The notes under the pieces are model-generated. The model ran no database searches. It was not told the origin of the DNA and was given only the letters and a program-made list of their open reading frames with translations. Of a DNA stretch of 57,029 nucleotides, positions 43,430 through 54,590 are shown piece after piece. The position numbers were made by a program, and so were the translations under genes. Source of the stretch: Blepharisma japonicum (Eukaryota; Ciliophora; Heterotrichea; Heterotrichida; Blepharismidae). How positions within the stretch are numbered: the first letter of the stretch is position 1; the number at the start of each line of letters is the position of its first letter. The DNA is taken from the NCBI GenBank assembly GCA_949751835.1, contig CATKHK010000147.1, positions 1 through 57,029 on the forward strand, read 5' to 3'.

Positions 43430-45281
43430 CTAACTAAACTCACTTTCTATAGATTCCAATAAATTCTCTATAAGAGTTGCTTCATAGTAAATAACCGAAC
43501 TTCTCTGGTCATCTATATGGTTTTTTATCCACCTCGCTATATTTTGATCATCAAAGTCCAAAACAATCACATCCGTCCCTAATTGTTTTCTCAGCCCTAA
43601 AATTAAGCACTTCTTATCACTGCTACTAATTTCCGCATTCACATATTTTAAATGGACCATAAAGTCAACTTTCGCAAAATTGATTTTCATAGGATCAGGC
43701 TCGACTAAAATGAAAAATTTGGGGTCTTCAACAAAATATTTGACACTAACTGAATTTCCTCGTTTTATTGAGCATCTTTCACACATCCTGTCACCCATTT
43801 CATATGTTTCGTTTACTTTTCAGGTCTCTTCTTGTTCTTTGTAGAGCAAATTTTTTATTGCATCTCCTATTGCCTGATTTAAAACAGCAGGAGAATAATC
43901 TGACCTGCATTTTTCGAATAAATGATAAATCTGGGAGCTTATGCCTTTATTGCTGTTTTGCTCTATTAAGATAGACTCTTCTTCTGATTTCTCCAAAAGA
44001 AAGCCATTTGAGAGAAGAAATTCCTTTGGAATTCGTTTATTTGATAATAGACTGTAAATCAATAATAAGGAAAGGGCAATTAGGGTGCCATCTTTTGATC
44101 TTAAAAATGCATATAAATCACTTTTTATAGGATTTGAAAAAGAATTTGATGTGATTTGCTGATAATTTAAAGAATTTATGAAATATCAATACCTCTCTTC
44201 TTTTTGCTCTTTTTTTCGTCTTTGAATTTCTATCAAAGGCTCAGGACTTAATGCTAAATTGAGCACAGAACTTTCAAGATTATCAGAAAATAAAATATAA
44301 GTTAGGCAGTTTTGCACGACTGGATATTTTATTATTTTGATGATTTGGCTTGCCAAAAATAAAGAAACCGGAATTGAAGTTTGATAGTCTTTTCTTTCTA
44401 TAGCTCCAATTCCTCCTACTATTACTGGAAACATAGCAATTTTCATGAAATAATCTGCAAGCTCCTTACTAAATTCTTCTTTCCCTATTTCAAATATATC
44501 ATTTACATATAGCAAATTATCGAGATTATCTGTAATAATATTAATTGCGCTCTCAAAATCAATTTTTGAATTAATTTTCCCGTTCAAGTCAATTCATTCT
44601 TCTCTAATAGAAGATACTAAACAATTGAAAAACCCCGAATCAATTATGTATTCTGATATTCTGGGGTCTTCCACTACTTATATGTTACACTTTAAAATAG
44701 TCAAAATCACTGCCCTTGCTCCTGTTCTTATCATAGCTTCTTTATAATTTAAAAACATAAGGGCTCCTGTATATAATCTAAAGTCTTTTTCAATTATAAA
44801 AATTTGTAATAAAACTGGGTCAAGATTTATTGCGATTCCTTTAAGCAACGATAAATAATTTTCAATAATTTCATCATCTGTAAAATCAAAAGGATAACTT
44901 ACGATTTCTCCATAGAATTGGGTCTTCAGTAAAAAGATGAGACTTTCTATTTGGCTTAAGTTATGAATTAGCATAGTTGCAGTCTGGATGAGCTGGATAG
45001 AAACTTCTCTGCTATTTTGAAGAAATAAAATCTTCGTTAATAGAGATTCCATAGCATTGACGCGAAAATATCTAGTTATGAAATACTGGAAAAAAGTGTG
45101 ATGATTTTGTTCGCTTCATATTAAACCTTCTCCGATTGTCCGAAGTAGCTCGACTACTTGAAGAGAATTTTCATTGGTGATTTCTTCGATTCCGCTCAAA
45201 TCTCTGTGCTTTGATCTTGGTAAGTTATTACTGAAAGATTTCGATTGAAAATTTTGTTTTCCCAGACCATTTTCCTAACAT
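43430..45281 (-). CDS. CLEC16A: CLEC16A/Ema-like FPL-domain protein, two tiny introns
   Basis: Four TGA-Trp codons and two introns (16 nt and 15 nt) give 606 residues from ATG 45281. The N-terminal 210 residues follow the FPL domain of CLEC16A/Ema/GFS9: VVELLRTIGEGLIWSEQNHH (human: ITEILIWGDQND), LLTKILFLQ, FYGEIVSYPFDFTDDEIIEN followed by YLSLLKGIAINL (human: KFDFSDEEIMAYYISFLKTL) and DFRLYTGALMFLN. CLEC16A acts in endosome/Golgi trafficking, autophagy and mitophagy. The later part is helical and more divergent, including a Cys pair region near MCERCSIKRG. It is shorter than the human protein (about 1050 residues). The N-terminal start depends on the 16-nt intron; without it the ATG frame stops after 17 codons. 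Confidence 0.85.
44674..44688 (-). other. 15-nt intron in CLEC16A-like gene
   Basis: On the minus strand GTAACATATAAGTAG, phase 1, with an in-frame TAA if retained. Splicing joins LTILK to LEDPRISEYIID in the downstream frame. Confidence 0.8.
45216..45231 (-). other. 16-nt intron in CLEC16A-like gene
   Basis: On the minus strand GTAATAACTTACCAAG. The length of 16 is what reconciles the ATG frame (MLGKWSGKTKFSIEIF) with the downstream FPL frame. Retention gives two consecutive stops. Confidence 0.78.
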
Positions 45282-45441
45282 TTTATAGCGGTAAGAATCA
45301 TACTAATGATATTGGTCTTGCTATAATAAAAATAGAATATAATATTTAAAAAAGATTATTTACTATTATAAATCATAAAATATCACGAAAAACTCCATAA
45401 TAATGAAATTGCATTAAGAAGATATTACTTTTTTATATTTA

Positions 45442-46668
45442 TTAGAATAAACAACTTGCCATGCAAAGTGCAGTAGACTCGGGAGATTCAAAATCCAAAA
45501 TACAGTTCAATATGCAAGTAGTGAATTCTTTAGTGTTATCATAGCTCTCATACTTTTCTTTACTCCTCGAATATTCATTTAAAAACGCTTCCAGAGCACA
45601 TTCGTTTGCATCCTGCATTTGATTGAATTCAACCATACTTAAGTAATAATATTTCATAGCAGATTCATCTCTTTCGTTCCAAAAATCATTGATGCATGCC
45701 TCGCTCTGCGGCCAAAATCTTCTCTTCGTGTTGCAATTTTTCACTTCTTCACTGCTGAGCCATTTCATTTCAGTTTTTTGAAATTGAATGTATGGCTTGT
45801 CGCCAGGATTTAAAGAGCAGTAACCAAAACGGTCTTCATTGTACCCACACATGCAAGATCCTTGGATAAAATAAGATGTCTTAGGGTCTGCTTTTGAAAC
45901 ACAATTCTTTTCATTTGTATTATAGCATCTTGCAGGTGCTTCACTAAGAGACACTAAATTTTCAGTGCAAAAATATTGATTTCCCCCATTAATGTTGCTA
46001 CAAGTCCCAGAACTGCACATTAAATTCTTGTTTCTGATGCAACTATTTACTGAAATTTCTGTCCCAGGCTGAAGACTTCCATATTCAACACAAGTATTAA
46101 GATTTGAATTTGTATTTGAGATTTTATTGCAGCCGGCATTATAAACGCAATCAAAATCACTTAAGCAGCCAATATTTCCAATTGATATCAGAGGTTTGCA
46201 AAATCCGAAGCCTCCGTTTATTTCTTGGCAAGAAAGCCCAGGGTTACATTGCTCGCTAACAGTGCATTTTCCGTTTAATTTGATTCCTTCACATATAAAA
46301 TTTTCACTACAACCTAAAGAATATGATGGGTCGCAATCTGAACTGGCGACACATTTTTCACCTGGGTAGCTTTTTGGCTGAGAAGTTGCTTGGTAGGCAC
46401 ATGAATAATTTTTATCATTTTGATTCGGGATACAAAATTGGTTCTCAAGGCACTTTTGGATGTAAAAAGTGTCAGAAATTGAATTATAGTAAGCGCAAGT
46501 TCTTTTAGAGAAGGCTTGAGATGAAAGTTTGCAAGTGTAGCTTGGACAGCCAGATGTAGGATAATCAAACCAGTTATAAGGCAGAAATGAGGCTTGAGAA
46601 GAGAGGTTAGTTTCTTCACTTGAAACAAGAATAATCAAAGATAAAAGGAAGAGAACAGAAATTTCCAT
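45442..46668 (-). CDS. Secreted cysteine-rich protein
   Basis: A 408-residue protein with a clear signal peptide (MEISVLFLLSLIILVSS) and about 35 cysteines. The spacing repeats in a Dickkopf/colipase-like pattern (GEKCVASSDCD, GKCTVSEQCNPGLSC, GCLSDFDCVYNAGC), and the C-terminal third is helical with paired cysteines (TTCILNCILDF, LCMASCLF). Proteins of this type are frequent in ciliates as surface or secreted proteins. No enzyme domain is seen. All Trp codons are TGG. A role in the extracellular coat or adhesion is possible but unproven. Confidence 0.85.
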   Translation of the reverse strand: MEISVLFLLSLIILVSSEETNLSSQASFLPYNWFDYPTSGCPSYTCKLSSQAFSKRTCAYYNSISDTFYIQKCLENQFCIPNQNDKNYSCAYQATSQPKSYPGEKCVASSDCDPSYSLGCSENFICEGIKLNGKCTVSEQCNPGLSCQEINGGFGFCKPLISIGNIGCLSDFDCVYNAGCNKISNTNSNLNTCVEYGSLQPGTEISVNSCIRNKNLMCSSGTCSNINGGNQYFCTENLVSLSEAPARCYNTNEKNCVSKADPKTSYFIQGSCMCGYNEDRFGYCSLNPGDKPYIQFQKTEMKWLSSEEVKNCNTKRRFWPQSEACINDFWNERDESAMKYYYLSMVEFNQMQDANECALEAFLNEYSRSKEKYESYDNTKEFTTCILNCILDFESPESTALCMASCLF

Positions 46669-46941
46669 TTTGAAGGATTTTATTTATAAATAATTGAATT
46701 TAGAATCTAAATAATAAATAAAAAATATATGAAGCAATTTATCAATATTAGATATTTATAAATTATAACTAATTAGAAATTTTTTAAGTCTCAATTTATA
46801 TGTCCCTATGGTCTAAAAAAAATTCATAATAAATATAGAGAGTGCAATTTAGCAATTTTCGGGTATATTTTCATATTGAATTTTATATGCTAGCAAAGAA
46901 ACTGTGATACGGAAAATAACTGTTTGAATTAATCTAATTAG

Positions 46942-49836
46942 CTAAGATATGCAAATATCATTTAATCTTGCTCCAGAAATATCTATGTCAAGGCAAATCA
47001 GCGTTGCGCTCTGTGAAGACCATAGCAACTTTCCAGAGTAATCAACTTTTTCATTACTATCTCCATTATTTTCACCAGAATTCTCAATTGTTGTATTATT
47101 TTCTATATGCTCTTCCGCTTCCTCAAATTTTCATAATTTTACCGTCCCATCATCACTTCCTGAAGCAATCAATTTTCCACATTGGGAGAATCCAACAGTT
47201 CATACAGAGCTCGAATGACCTAGGTATTCCTTCACCTTTAATTGATTGTCCAAATCTCATAAAATTATTGATTTATCTTGCCCTCCTGATATCAAATATC
47301 TCCCACACGGTGAAAAGCATACAGATCATATAGAATCGCAATGACCCTCTATTATGTTAATTGGGTTTGGGGTATCTATTTCTCATATATTAATGGTCTG
47401 ATCACGACTTCCTGAAGCCAAAAATCTTCCACATGGTGACCATGCCACAGACCACACTGTATCTTCATGCCCCACGAAATCTTTTATTTTCTGCTTCGTT
47501 TCAACATCCCAAATTTTTATTTCATTATCAACCCCACCAGCAATAAACTTTCCACAAGGAGACCATTTAACACACCAAAGACTTTCTCAATTTCCTTCAA
47601 TTTTTCAAATAGTTTCTCCATTATCATATTCATAAATTTGTATAGTTTTATCATTGCTTGCTGATATTAAAAATTTCCCACATGGAGACCATACAATAGT
47701 CCATACAGAATCTGAGTGAATCCTAAATTGTTTTATTTCTTTTTCTAAATTCCATATTCTTACTGATTTATCATCACTTGCAGAAGCTAATAAGTTCCCA
47801 TTTGGAGACCAAGAAACCGATCATATAGAATCTTCGTGGCCTTTTAATATGGAAATTTGTTGAAATGTTTCTGAGCTTCAAATTTGAATAGTTTTATCGT
47901 GGCTTGCAGAAGCAAATAGGTCTTGACAAGGGGAAAAAGCAACGCATCATACTGAATCAGAATGCCCTTCATATTCTTGAATTAATTGCTTTGTGCTGGG
48001 ATTTCATAAATTCACAAGCTTGTCTTGGCTGCCAGTTGCGATTTGAGATCCAGTAGGTGATCAAGAAATAGATAAGACTGAATCTGAATTGCCAAAAAAT
48101 TCATTTGTTTTTTCACGGGTCTCAATATTGAAAATTTTCACAAATTTATCATTGCATGCACTGGCTATAAATTTCTCACAAGGAGACCAAGATATAGACC
48201 AGACTTGGTCTGAGTTTTCACTGATTTCATACATCATATTTTCAGAGCTCCAAATTTTTATTGTTTTATCTTGGCTGCTAGATGCCAATAAACCTCCATT
48301 TGGGGATCAAGACAAACATAAAATTGGGTCTATGTGCCCTTCAAGGGAGTAAATTTTTTGATAAGTTTCAGAGTTTCAAATTACGATTTTTAAATCATTT
48401 CCCCCTGAAGCGATGTATTTATTATTAGGATTCCAGGAAACTGTTAGAACTGAGTCTGTATGCTCTTCAAGTTCTTTATTATTTTTATTGTTTTCTAAAT
48501 CCCATATTCTGATTTCTTTATCATGACTTCCTGAAGCGATTTTATTTCCTAAAGGATTCCAAGAAACTGATAACACTGACGAAGAATGCCCAGATAATTC
48601 ATTTATTTTTATATTTTTTTCAATGTCTCATATTTTGATATTCATGTCATGGCTTCCTGAAGCTAAAACATTTCCTTTTGGAGATCATGAAAGAGTTACT
48701 ACAGGCTCTGAATGATCTCTAAATTCACTATGGAGAGGATATGAATTTTCTTCAATTTTCCAAATTTTTATTGACTTATCGTCTCCTGCAGAAGCTAAAT
48801 ATTTTCCATTTGGAGACCATGAGACTGACCATACTGAATCAGTGTGGCCTATTAATGGATTGAATTGGCCAAATTTTATATTTGAAATATTTGAATTTTT
48901 TAAGTTTGAATAGAGAAGCTGAGATTGAGATAAATCGACACCTTCCAGATAAGAGTTTTCTAAATTTGTTTTATATAGAACAGACTTTGATAAGTCTGCG
49001 TGTGGAATTCTTATGCTACTGATATCACGGTCTATAAATGAAAAATTAGAATGATTAAGAATAGTGATAGAGTTTGAAGATGCGATATCAAAATCTTTCG
49101 AAGTTCTTGAAAGAAGAATTATTTGATATAAAAGCTCTTTTTGCTCCTTATTTAGCATTTCTCTTAATATCTTAAATACATTCAGCCTTCTAGTAAGATT
49201 TATTTGATTGAAATAGCTCGCTTTTAATTCTTCTTTATTATTTCATTTATTTATATCTTTGAAAATAGATATTGAAAAAAAGTAATCTAGCCGAGGCTCT
49301 ACAAAAATCTCATTTATTTTCATAATATCTCTGCTGAATGATTTTTTGTCTCAAATGTCGAGATTAACTGTTAGTTTTTCAACTTCAATTTTCTTGTTAA
49401 GCGTAATATCAAATTTCTTGATAGCATCTTCTTTTGAAAGCAATAAAAATTCTTCGCTTTCACTAAATCCTACTTTCGGCACTCTTTGCATACCTTTGAT
49501 GTCATTGAGATATTTTAAACAAATCTCAATATTTTTATTCAATAAATCTTCATTCTTATTCAATTTTTTTTTTATTTCAATAATTTCTTCATGTGATTGC
49601 CTTATCAGGGTCGATTTATTACTTCAAAGCTCTTTTAGTTTTTGCTCAATGTGGCACAAAAGATTGCGTTTATTGTCTTGATTTAATTCAATAAACAAAG
49701 GCTGCGGATTATGTAAAGAAGACGATTTTAGCATCAAATGCTCATAAAGGCATTTCTTACAAAAGAAAAAATCGTTTCCAGAGCAACAGCAGTATGATAC
49801 CGCCTTTCTTGGACAATTGCTATTAGAACATTGCAT
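46942..49836 (-). CDS. B-box / pentapeptide / 14x WD40 repeat protein
   Basis: A 964-residue frame using many TGA-Trp codons (most at the Trp preceding SP in SWSP, plus IW ends of blades). The N-terminal 50 residues form a B-box-like zinc finger (CSNSNCPRKAVSYCCCSGND, FFFCKKCLYEH). A coiled coil follows (about 60-110), then a helical linker, then pentapeptide-type repeats (about 257-320, HADLSKSVLYKTNLENSYLE, GVDLSQSQLLYSNLKNSNIS). Fourteen WD40 repeats fill about 330-925, each close to GHxDSVWSVSWSPCGKFLAS plus SDDKTIKIW. Fourteen blades make two seven-bladed propellers. The combination suggests a ubiquitin-ligase-type or scaffold protein. Uniform repeats suggest recent internal expansion. 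Confidence 0.93.
47060..48850 (-). repeat. WD40 tandem array (about 126-bp period, 14 units)
   Basis: Each unit encodes about 42 residues ending in (I/L)W(D/S/N/K). Codon-level similarity is also high: ACTGAATCxxAATGxCC and GGAGACCA-type strings recur on the plus strand. This suggests gene conversion or recent duplication among blades. Confidence 0.85.
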
Positions 49837-50200
49837 ATTTTATCAATTAATAAGCATATATATTACATAGATTATTGAGTATTACATATTAGAATCCGAG
49901 ACATTTCAAAGTTAAAAGAAAAACAGCTTTAAAACCTCAATAATTCTAAAAATATAGAGTATGGCAGGAATTTATGTAATTAATTATAAATAATTTAACC
50001 AATAGTGAATTTCCATGTTTTCTCTTAATTGCATGAGTAAACTTTAATTTGGTAGCCATATAATAATTTTTTCAAAAATTTTATATTTTGTATCTCAAAA
50101 TTTTTCTCCAATAATTTAATATCATTTCAAATATTGATTAAAATGACATTGAGATTAAATATTAACTATTCAATTTAAAAGAAATTTGATTCTATTAAAT
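49837..50200. other. Spacer upstream of the WD40 gene, downstream of GH25 copy 1
   Basis: About 360 bp, AT-rich. Its right part (about 50110-50200) matches the sequence downstream of GH25 copy 2 (51840-51950), so the GH25 duplication unit includes 3' flanking DNA. Confidence 0.55.
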
Positions 50201-50872
50201 TTAATACTCAATTTGCGGAGCTCCAGTATCAGTATCTAAATTAACTGTGGTATTGCAAATAGTCATAGGTCCTTCATATTGCTTCATAACCATCATCAAG
50301 AGACCACCATACAATGGAGAATTAATCTCTGGAACATCATCATGCTGTATAGTCCATAAAACAAAATTTTGTGAACCTTTCCAATTATTTCCTATAATGT
50401 TAGTCCAGTCAGACTGAGATGTTAAAACACCAACTATCCAGTTCCCATCAAGAGCTACTATATAATTTCCCATTGTGGCAAGAAATTTTTGATTATCTTG
50501 CTGATTTGCGCTTCATGCATATTGAGTAACATCTATCCAAACAGTGCTTATGATTTGATCAAAATATGGAGATGGAACAATTGCCTCCATGATCTGTATG
50601 ACTTGATTTCGAGGATTTGCACAAGGGAAGCAAGGAAAAATATAAAGTTCAACATTTTGGAAACCAGCATTAAACGCATTTTGGATATTAGTAAGTAGGT
50701 TTGGATCAACCTGACCATAAGAGCAATAAGCCCGAATTACAACAAAAGTGTATCCTTGATTGAGTAAACAAGCAAATGACTCTTGGCTTGTAGCAACTGA
50801 TATGTCAACTCCCAGACTTGCAAGAGTTGAAGGGACGAAAGCGAAGAAAAGGGAAAGGATAAAATTTCTCAT
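50201..50872 (-). CDS. Secreted GH25 lysozyme-fold protein, copy 1 (active-site Glu missing)
   Basis: A 223-residue frame with one TGA-Trp (QYA-W-SAN). The signal peptide is MRNFILSLFFAFVPSTLA. The mature part follows the GH25 fold of nematode and amoebozoan LYS proteins: SLGVDISVATSQESFACLLN (catalytic-site Asp about 23), RAYCSYGQVDPN, ELYIFPCFPCANPRNQV, TVWIDVTQ (about 110-117) and QHDDVPEINSPLYG. In GH25 enzymes the last strand carries Asp-x-Glu (WLDIE), the Glu being the proton donor. Here it reads D-V-T, so cell-wall hydrolysis is doubtful. The start was set at MRNF, which is the first ATG and begins the signal peptide. Confidence 0.85.
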
Positions 50873-51950
50873 TTTTATCCGCAAATTATTTGAGTAGATT
50901 TATTAGCATATAATATATATCCATTTTTAAAATTATAATCAATCTATTTAATCTTTAAAGCAAGCACTTTGAAGCGTATAATTTGAGATTTACAATAAAT
51001 TACTTGTGATGAATAGTGATTTTTCATTTTTATTAGTATTTAGGCAATTAATATAATTTTATAGGACTTTTAACTATCATTTCAAGCAATACCTTATTTT
51101 TCGAACAAATAGTGATTTGGCTTACCAACAGGATTTAATTTATTATAATTTTGTAAAGGTTTCAATAAATGTAACGAAAACTAATACTTTGCATAATATG
51201 TTAATAACTATGAATTTTCTGATTTCAATAACCTCAAACACCAAAAATTAGTTTATTAAAGGTATTTATGTTAATTTGAGTTTTTATATCAAGGTTTCAT
51301 GTTTTACGGCCATTTGAAAATGTTCCTCAAGATACAATTGAATCCATGACAAGAGATTTTGAATAAAGATACTAGCTTGGAGCATTTTTCTTTGCTGAAA
51401 CTCTGGGAAAACAGCAATTTAAGAAATGATCCCTAAAAATAAGTACATAATATTAGTTCATAAGTGCTTTTGTACAATTATTTTTTTTTATGTCCTAGAT
51501 TATGGCTTTGATGCATAAAATTTTTGAAAGTGCAAATTATTTTCATAAATTCAAAAGTCTCAACAGATTATTATTAATTAATTTAAATAATCTTAAAATC
51601 ATGTGAAAAAGAAATCGTCTATCCATCAATTTCATCAATAAAGTTAATGATAAATGGCAAGCCTAAGCAAGTTCAAAACCAAAAAGCAATGAAAAATTGT
51701 CTCTATGTAGTAAGAAGATATGAATTTCTTTTCTTCACAAAATGTGCCAGCTCGTGAATATTTGAAATTAGTTAAATTAGCATTTTATATTTCTTTTCAT
51801 TGAAATTTTGTAAGAATGCTGCATGGTGAATCAATCATTTAATACCATTTCAAATATGAATTAAGATTATAAATTACTTGCAATTGAGATTTAATGTTTA
51901 ACTATTATTCAATATTCCGATTTAAAATAAATTTGATTCTGTTAAATTTA
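50873..51950. other. Spacer between GH25 copies 1 and 2
   Basis: About 1.1 kb. The first 220 bp (50885-51105) are conserved upstream sequence shared with copies 2 and 3. A stretch near 51330-51400 resembles 53360-53420 (ATCCATG(A/G)CAAGA, CTAGCTT), and the last 110 bp resemble the region before copy 1's end. No other gene is visible. Confidence 0.6.
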
Positions 51951-52610
51951 CTACTCAATTGATGTAGCTCCAGTATCAGTATCAAAATTAACCGTGGTAT
52001 TGCAAATAGTCACAGGCCCTTCATATTGCTTCAAATCATAATCAAAGAAATCATCAAATGGTCCTGTGTTCATCTTTGGAACGTCGTCATGCTGTATAGA
52101 CCATAAAGTAAAACCACCTGAACCTATTCAATTACTCCCTATAATATTAGTCCAATCAGTCTGAGATGTCAAAATCCCAGCTGTAGAGGTCGCCAAGCTC
52201 CTTATAGAACTTCCCAATGAGAAAATAAAATTTTGATTTTTCTGCTGATTTGTACTCCATGCGTATTTAGTGACCTCTATCCAGATAGGATCTCTGACTT
52301 GTTCTAAGTACGGAGTGATTACATCTATCAGCTGTAAGACCTGATTTTGAGGATTTCCACAAGGAAAGCAAGGAAACATATAAACCCCAATATCTTGGAA
52401 GCCAGCACTTTGTGCATTTTGTATATTAGTTACTAAGTTTGGGTCTACAGCCCCATAAGAGCAATAAGCCCGAATTATAACATAAGTATAACCTTGATTG
52501 AGCAAACAAGCAAATGACTCTTTGCTCGTAGCAACTGATATGTCGACTCCCAGACTGGCAAGAGTCGAAGGGAAGAAACAGAAGAAAAGGGAAAGAATAA
52601 AGTTTCTCAT
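51951..52610 (-). CDS. Secreted GH25 lysozyme-fold protein, copy 2 (active-site residues altered)
   Basis: A 219-residue paralogue of copy 1 with one TGA-Trp (IGSN-W-IGS). The signal peptide is MRNFILSLFFCFFPSTLA. GVDISVATSKESFACLLNQG and RAYCSYGAVDPNLVTNIQ are near-identical to copy 1. The second active-site strand reads PIWIEVTKYAW: the expected Asp is Glu and the expected Glu is Thr. The C-terminal third (FTLWSIQHDDVPKMNTGPFD, CNTTVNFDTDTGATSIE) is complete. All cysteines of copy 1 are conserved, so the fold is probably stable outside the cell. A binding or structural role is more likely than catalysis. Confidence 0.85.
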
Positions 52611-52620
52611 TTTATTCCCC

Positions 52621-52850
52621 AAATTATTTTAGTGGAATTCATTAACATGTAATAGATATCATATGATGACGTCATATCAAAAACTTATAATCAATGCAAT
52701 TAATCTTTAAAACAAGTATTTTGAAGCATTAAATTTTCGGTTTAAAATAAATTACTTGAGATGAATAGAGATTTTTCATTTTTATTTAATATTTAGGAAA
52801 TCCGATATGATCTTATAGGACTTTTAACTATAAGTTAGAGCAATACCTTA
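52621..52850 (-). repeat. Conserved GH25 upstream region (also 50885-51105 and 56680-56880)
   Basis: About 220 bp immediately upstream of each GH25 start are similar in all three copies, with shared strings such as CAAATTATTTTAGT, TAATCTTTAAA, AAATAAATTACTT, TTTTTCATTTTTATT and ATAGGACTTTTAACT (plus-strand reading). Noncoding conservation at promoters suggests the copies are co-regulated or recently duplicated. Confidence 0.7.
52666..52675. promoter_or_regulatory. CRE-like palindrome upstream of GH25 copy 2
   Basis: ATGACGTCAT, a perfect palindrome containing TGACGTCA, the bZIP (CREB/ATF) site, lies about 56 bp before the start. The same site occurs at 56725-56734 before copy 3, but not before copy 1. 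Confidence 0.45.
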
Positions 52851-53669
52851 TTTTTTCATATAAATAGTGATTTCACTTTATCAAGCCTGATTTAATTTAA
52901 CATATTATGATTTTTTTAAACTTTTGATAAATGCAAGCAAATGCCTGATACCTTTGAATAAGCATATGAGTACTTAAGAATTATCTGAATTCAATAATTC
53001 AAACACAAAAGTGTTAATTGACTAAGGTATATTCAATTATGCCGGCTAGGTTTTTTCTGGATCATAAATGGACAGCTATGCTAGTAACTAGTCCAAGCTT
53101 AATACATATTCCACACTGAACTGAAAGTTGACTAGAAAATTTTGAAGCAGAAGCCAAGGTGAACATACTGTGAGTAAGTCAGAGAATATGACTAAAGAAG
53201 AGTAACTATTTTAACAGCTAAAAGACTGGCGGAAAGACAAGACTGGACGACTTGCTCTGATCAGAAGAGTAAATCCAACTTTGCATGTAAGCTATCGACT
53301 GAAGTCAATTAAGATTAAGATGTCTTTTTACTATAGTTCATTGAAAGATGCTTTTCATATATACTGAAATCCATGGCAAGATAGATTTAATATAGATTCT
53401 AGCTTAGAAAATATTATTTTATTATAATTCTTGCATAATAAACTATTTATATGTTTGGCTAAATAAAATTTGGTATAACTCTAACTGTTCATATCTTTAA
53501 ATCAATAATTAAATCAAGCAATAATATCTAGTAGAATCGCGCCTACCTAACGGACCTTATGGCCCTTTCTTATTAACCATAATAAAATACTATCTAAATT
53601 TTTCTTTGCACAGTTTATCTTTGCAACAGCCTCTATATTTGCAATCAGTGCTGTAGGAAAAAATACCAC

Positions 53670-54030
53670 ACACCTGCAGCACATCAGTGTCACATCAGTG
53701 GCACACAATAAACACCTATCTGGCACACAATGTTACACCAATGCCACACCACTGGCACATTTGTAGGGCCTTCGAAACCCACAGTAAGCACCTTAGACAC
53801 ACGATTGCCACACTCAGGCACATATATAGCACACATAAACATACTATAAGCACAGCATAAGCACACCATAGTAACACTATACCCACCCAAATAGTAAAAG
53901 CATCAGGCACACTATAGCCCACTATAGGCACACTATAGACACACCATAGATATATAAGCACACTATAGACATATCATAGACCACTATAGGCACATTATAG
54001 ACACACTATGACCCACTATAGACACATCAT
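53670..54030. repeat. Minisatellite of CACTATAGACA-type units
   Basis: Degenerate 11-20 bp units built from CACACTATAG, CACACCATAG and GCACAC follow one another for about 360 bp, becoming more regular toward the right end. Nothing like it occurs elsewhere in the window. The standard-code open frames across it are compositional artefacts. Confidence 0.8.
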
Positions 54031-54049
54031 CGTCCTCTTTCTCATTAGG

Positions 54050-54110
54050 TTCCTTTAGCTCAGTTGGCTATTCCCCGAGGTGCTTGCAATATTGATCAGG
54101 CTACACTCAT
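54050..54110 (+). other. tRNA-like segment with RNA polymerase III A box
   Basis: TTTAGCTCAGTTGGCTA has the D-arm/A-box form of a eukaryotic tRNA (TAGCTCAGTTGG at 54056-54067). A following B box (GGTTCGANNCC) or a foldable cloverleaf was not found, so it is a degenerate tRNA or the head of a SINE rather than a working tRNA gene. Confidence 0.4.
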
Positions 54111-54119
54111 TCTCTCGTT

Positions 54120-54590
54120 TTCTGCCTTTTTGCAGACTGCTTTCTTTTTAGCGCCTCTGTCTGCATTCTTTAGCATAGAGTGCTGCTAGGTTTATGTATA
54201 CCCTTGCTCTGATTGATTTCTTTCAAGTATTGAGATTCTGGAGCATAAATAGTAGGGCCTTTAGTGCTTTGCAGGTTGCTACTACTTTGCCTGTCGTCAT
54301 TTTTGAATCTTCGTCTTTCCATTTGTCCCTTCCGACGATGCTATTGAGATATTAGAATTGCTCAGCTTAGGCTAAGCGAGTTTTATTTATGAATACCTCA
54401 TCTTCTATGGTCTCTCCGAGTAGTCCAACAGCGCGCGGATTTCTGACTGTTTAATTTCAGGGAGTCTAGCCGCTCATTCATAGAAGATGTTGCACAGCTT
54501 CTGTGGATCTGACTGAGTATAGTAGTCAGAGCAATGCCATCAGTGTATAGCAGGATCCCAGTCTCCTTATCACGCATGTCTCCCAAGCCA
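54120..54590 (-). pseudogene. Reverse-transcriptase-like remnant (LINE-type, tentative)
   Basis: Minus-strand translation gives ETGILLYTDGIALTTILSQI, resembling the (F/Y)ADD box and following helix of non-LTR reverse transcriptases (LLYADDIxL) with the second Asp changed to Gly. About 170 bp further on, in another frame, comes WKDEDSKMTTGKVVATCKA with LKALLFML, similar to the thumb-proximal part. It carries stops and frameshifts and is too short to classify. The evidence is by-eye motif similarity only. Confidence 0.35.

Noticed and set aside
53690-53961. Two overlapping minus-strand frames with Cys/Val/Tyr-rich products
   Set aside because: They arise from the CACTATAG-type minisatellite. 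The composition is repeat-driven and no real domain is seen.
53670-54030. CRISPR array
   Set aside because: Units are short and degenerate with no unique spacers of constant length, and the host is a eukaryote.
54050-54125. Functional tRNA gene
   Set aside because: The A box is good, but no B box, acceptor pairing or anticodon arm could be built by eye, so only a tRNA-like segment is reported.
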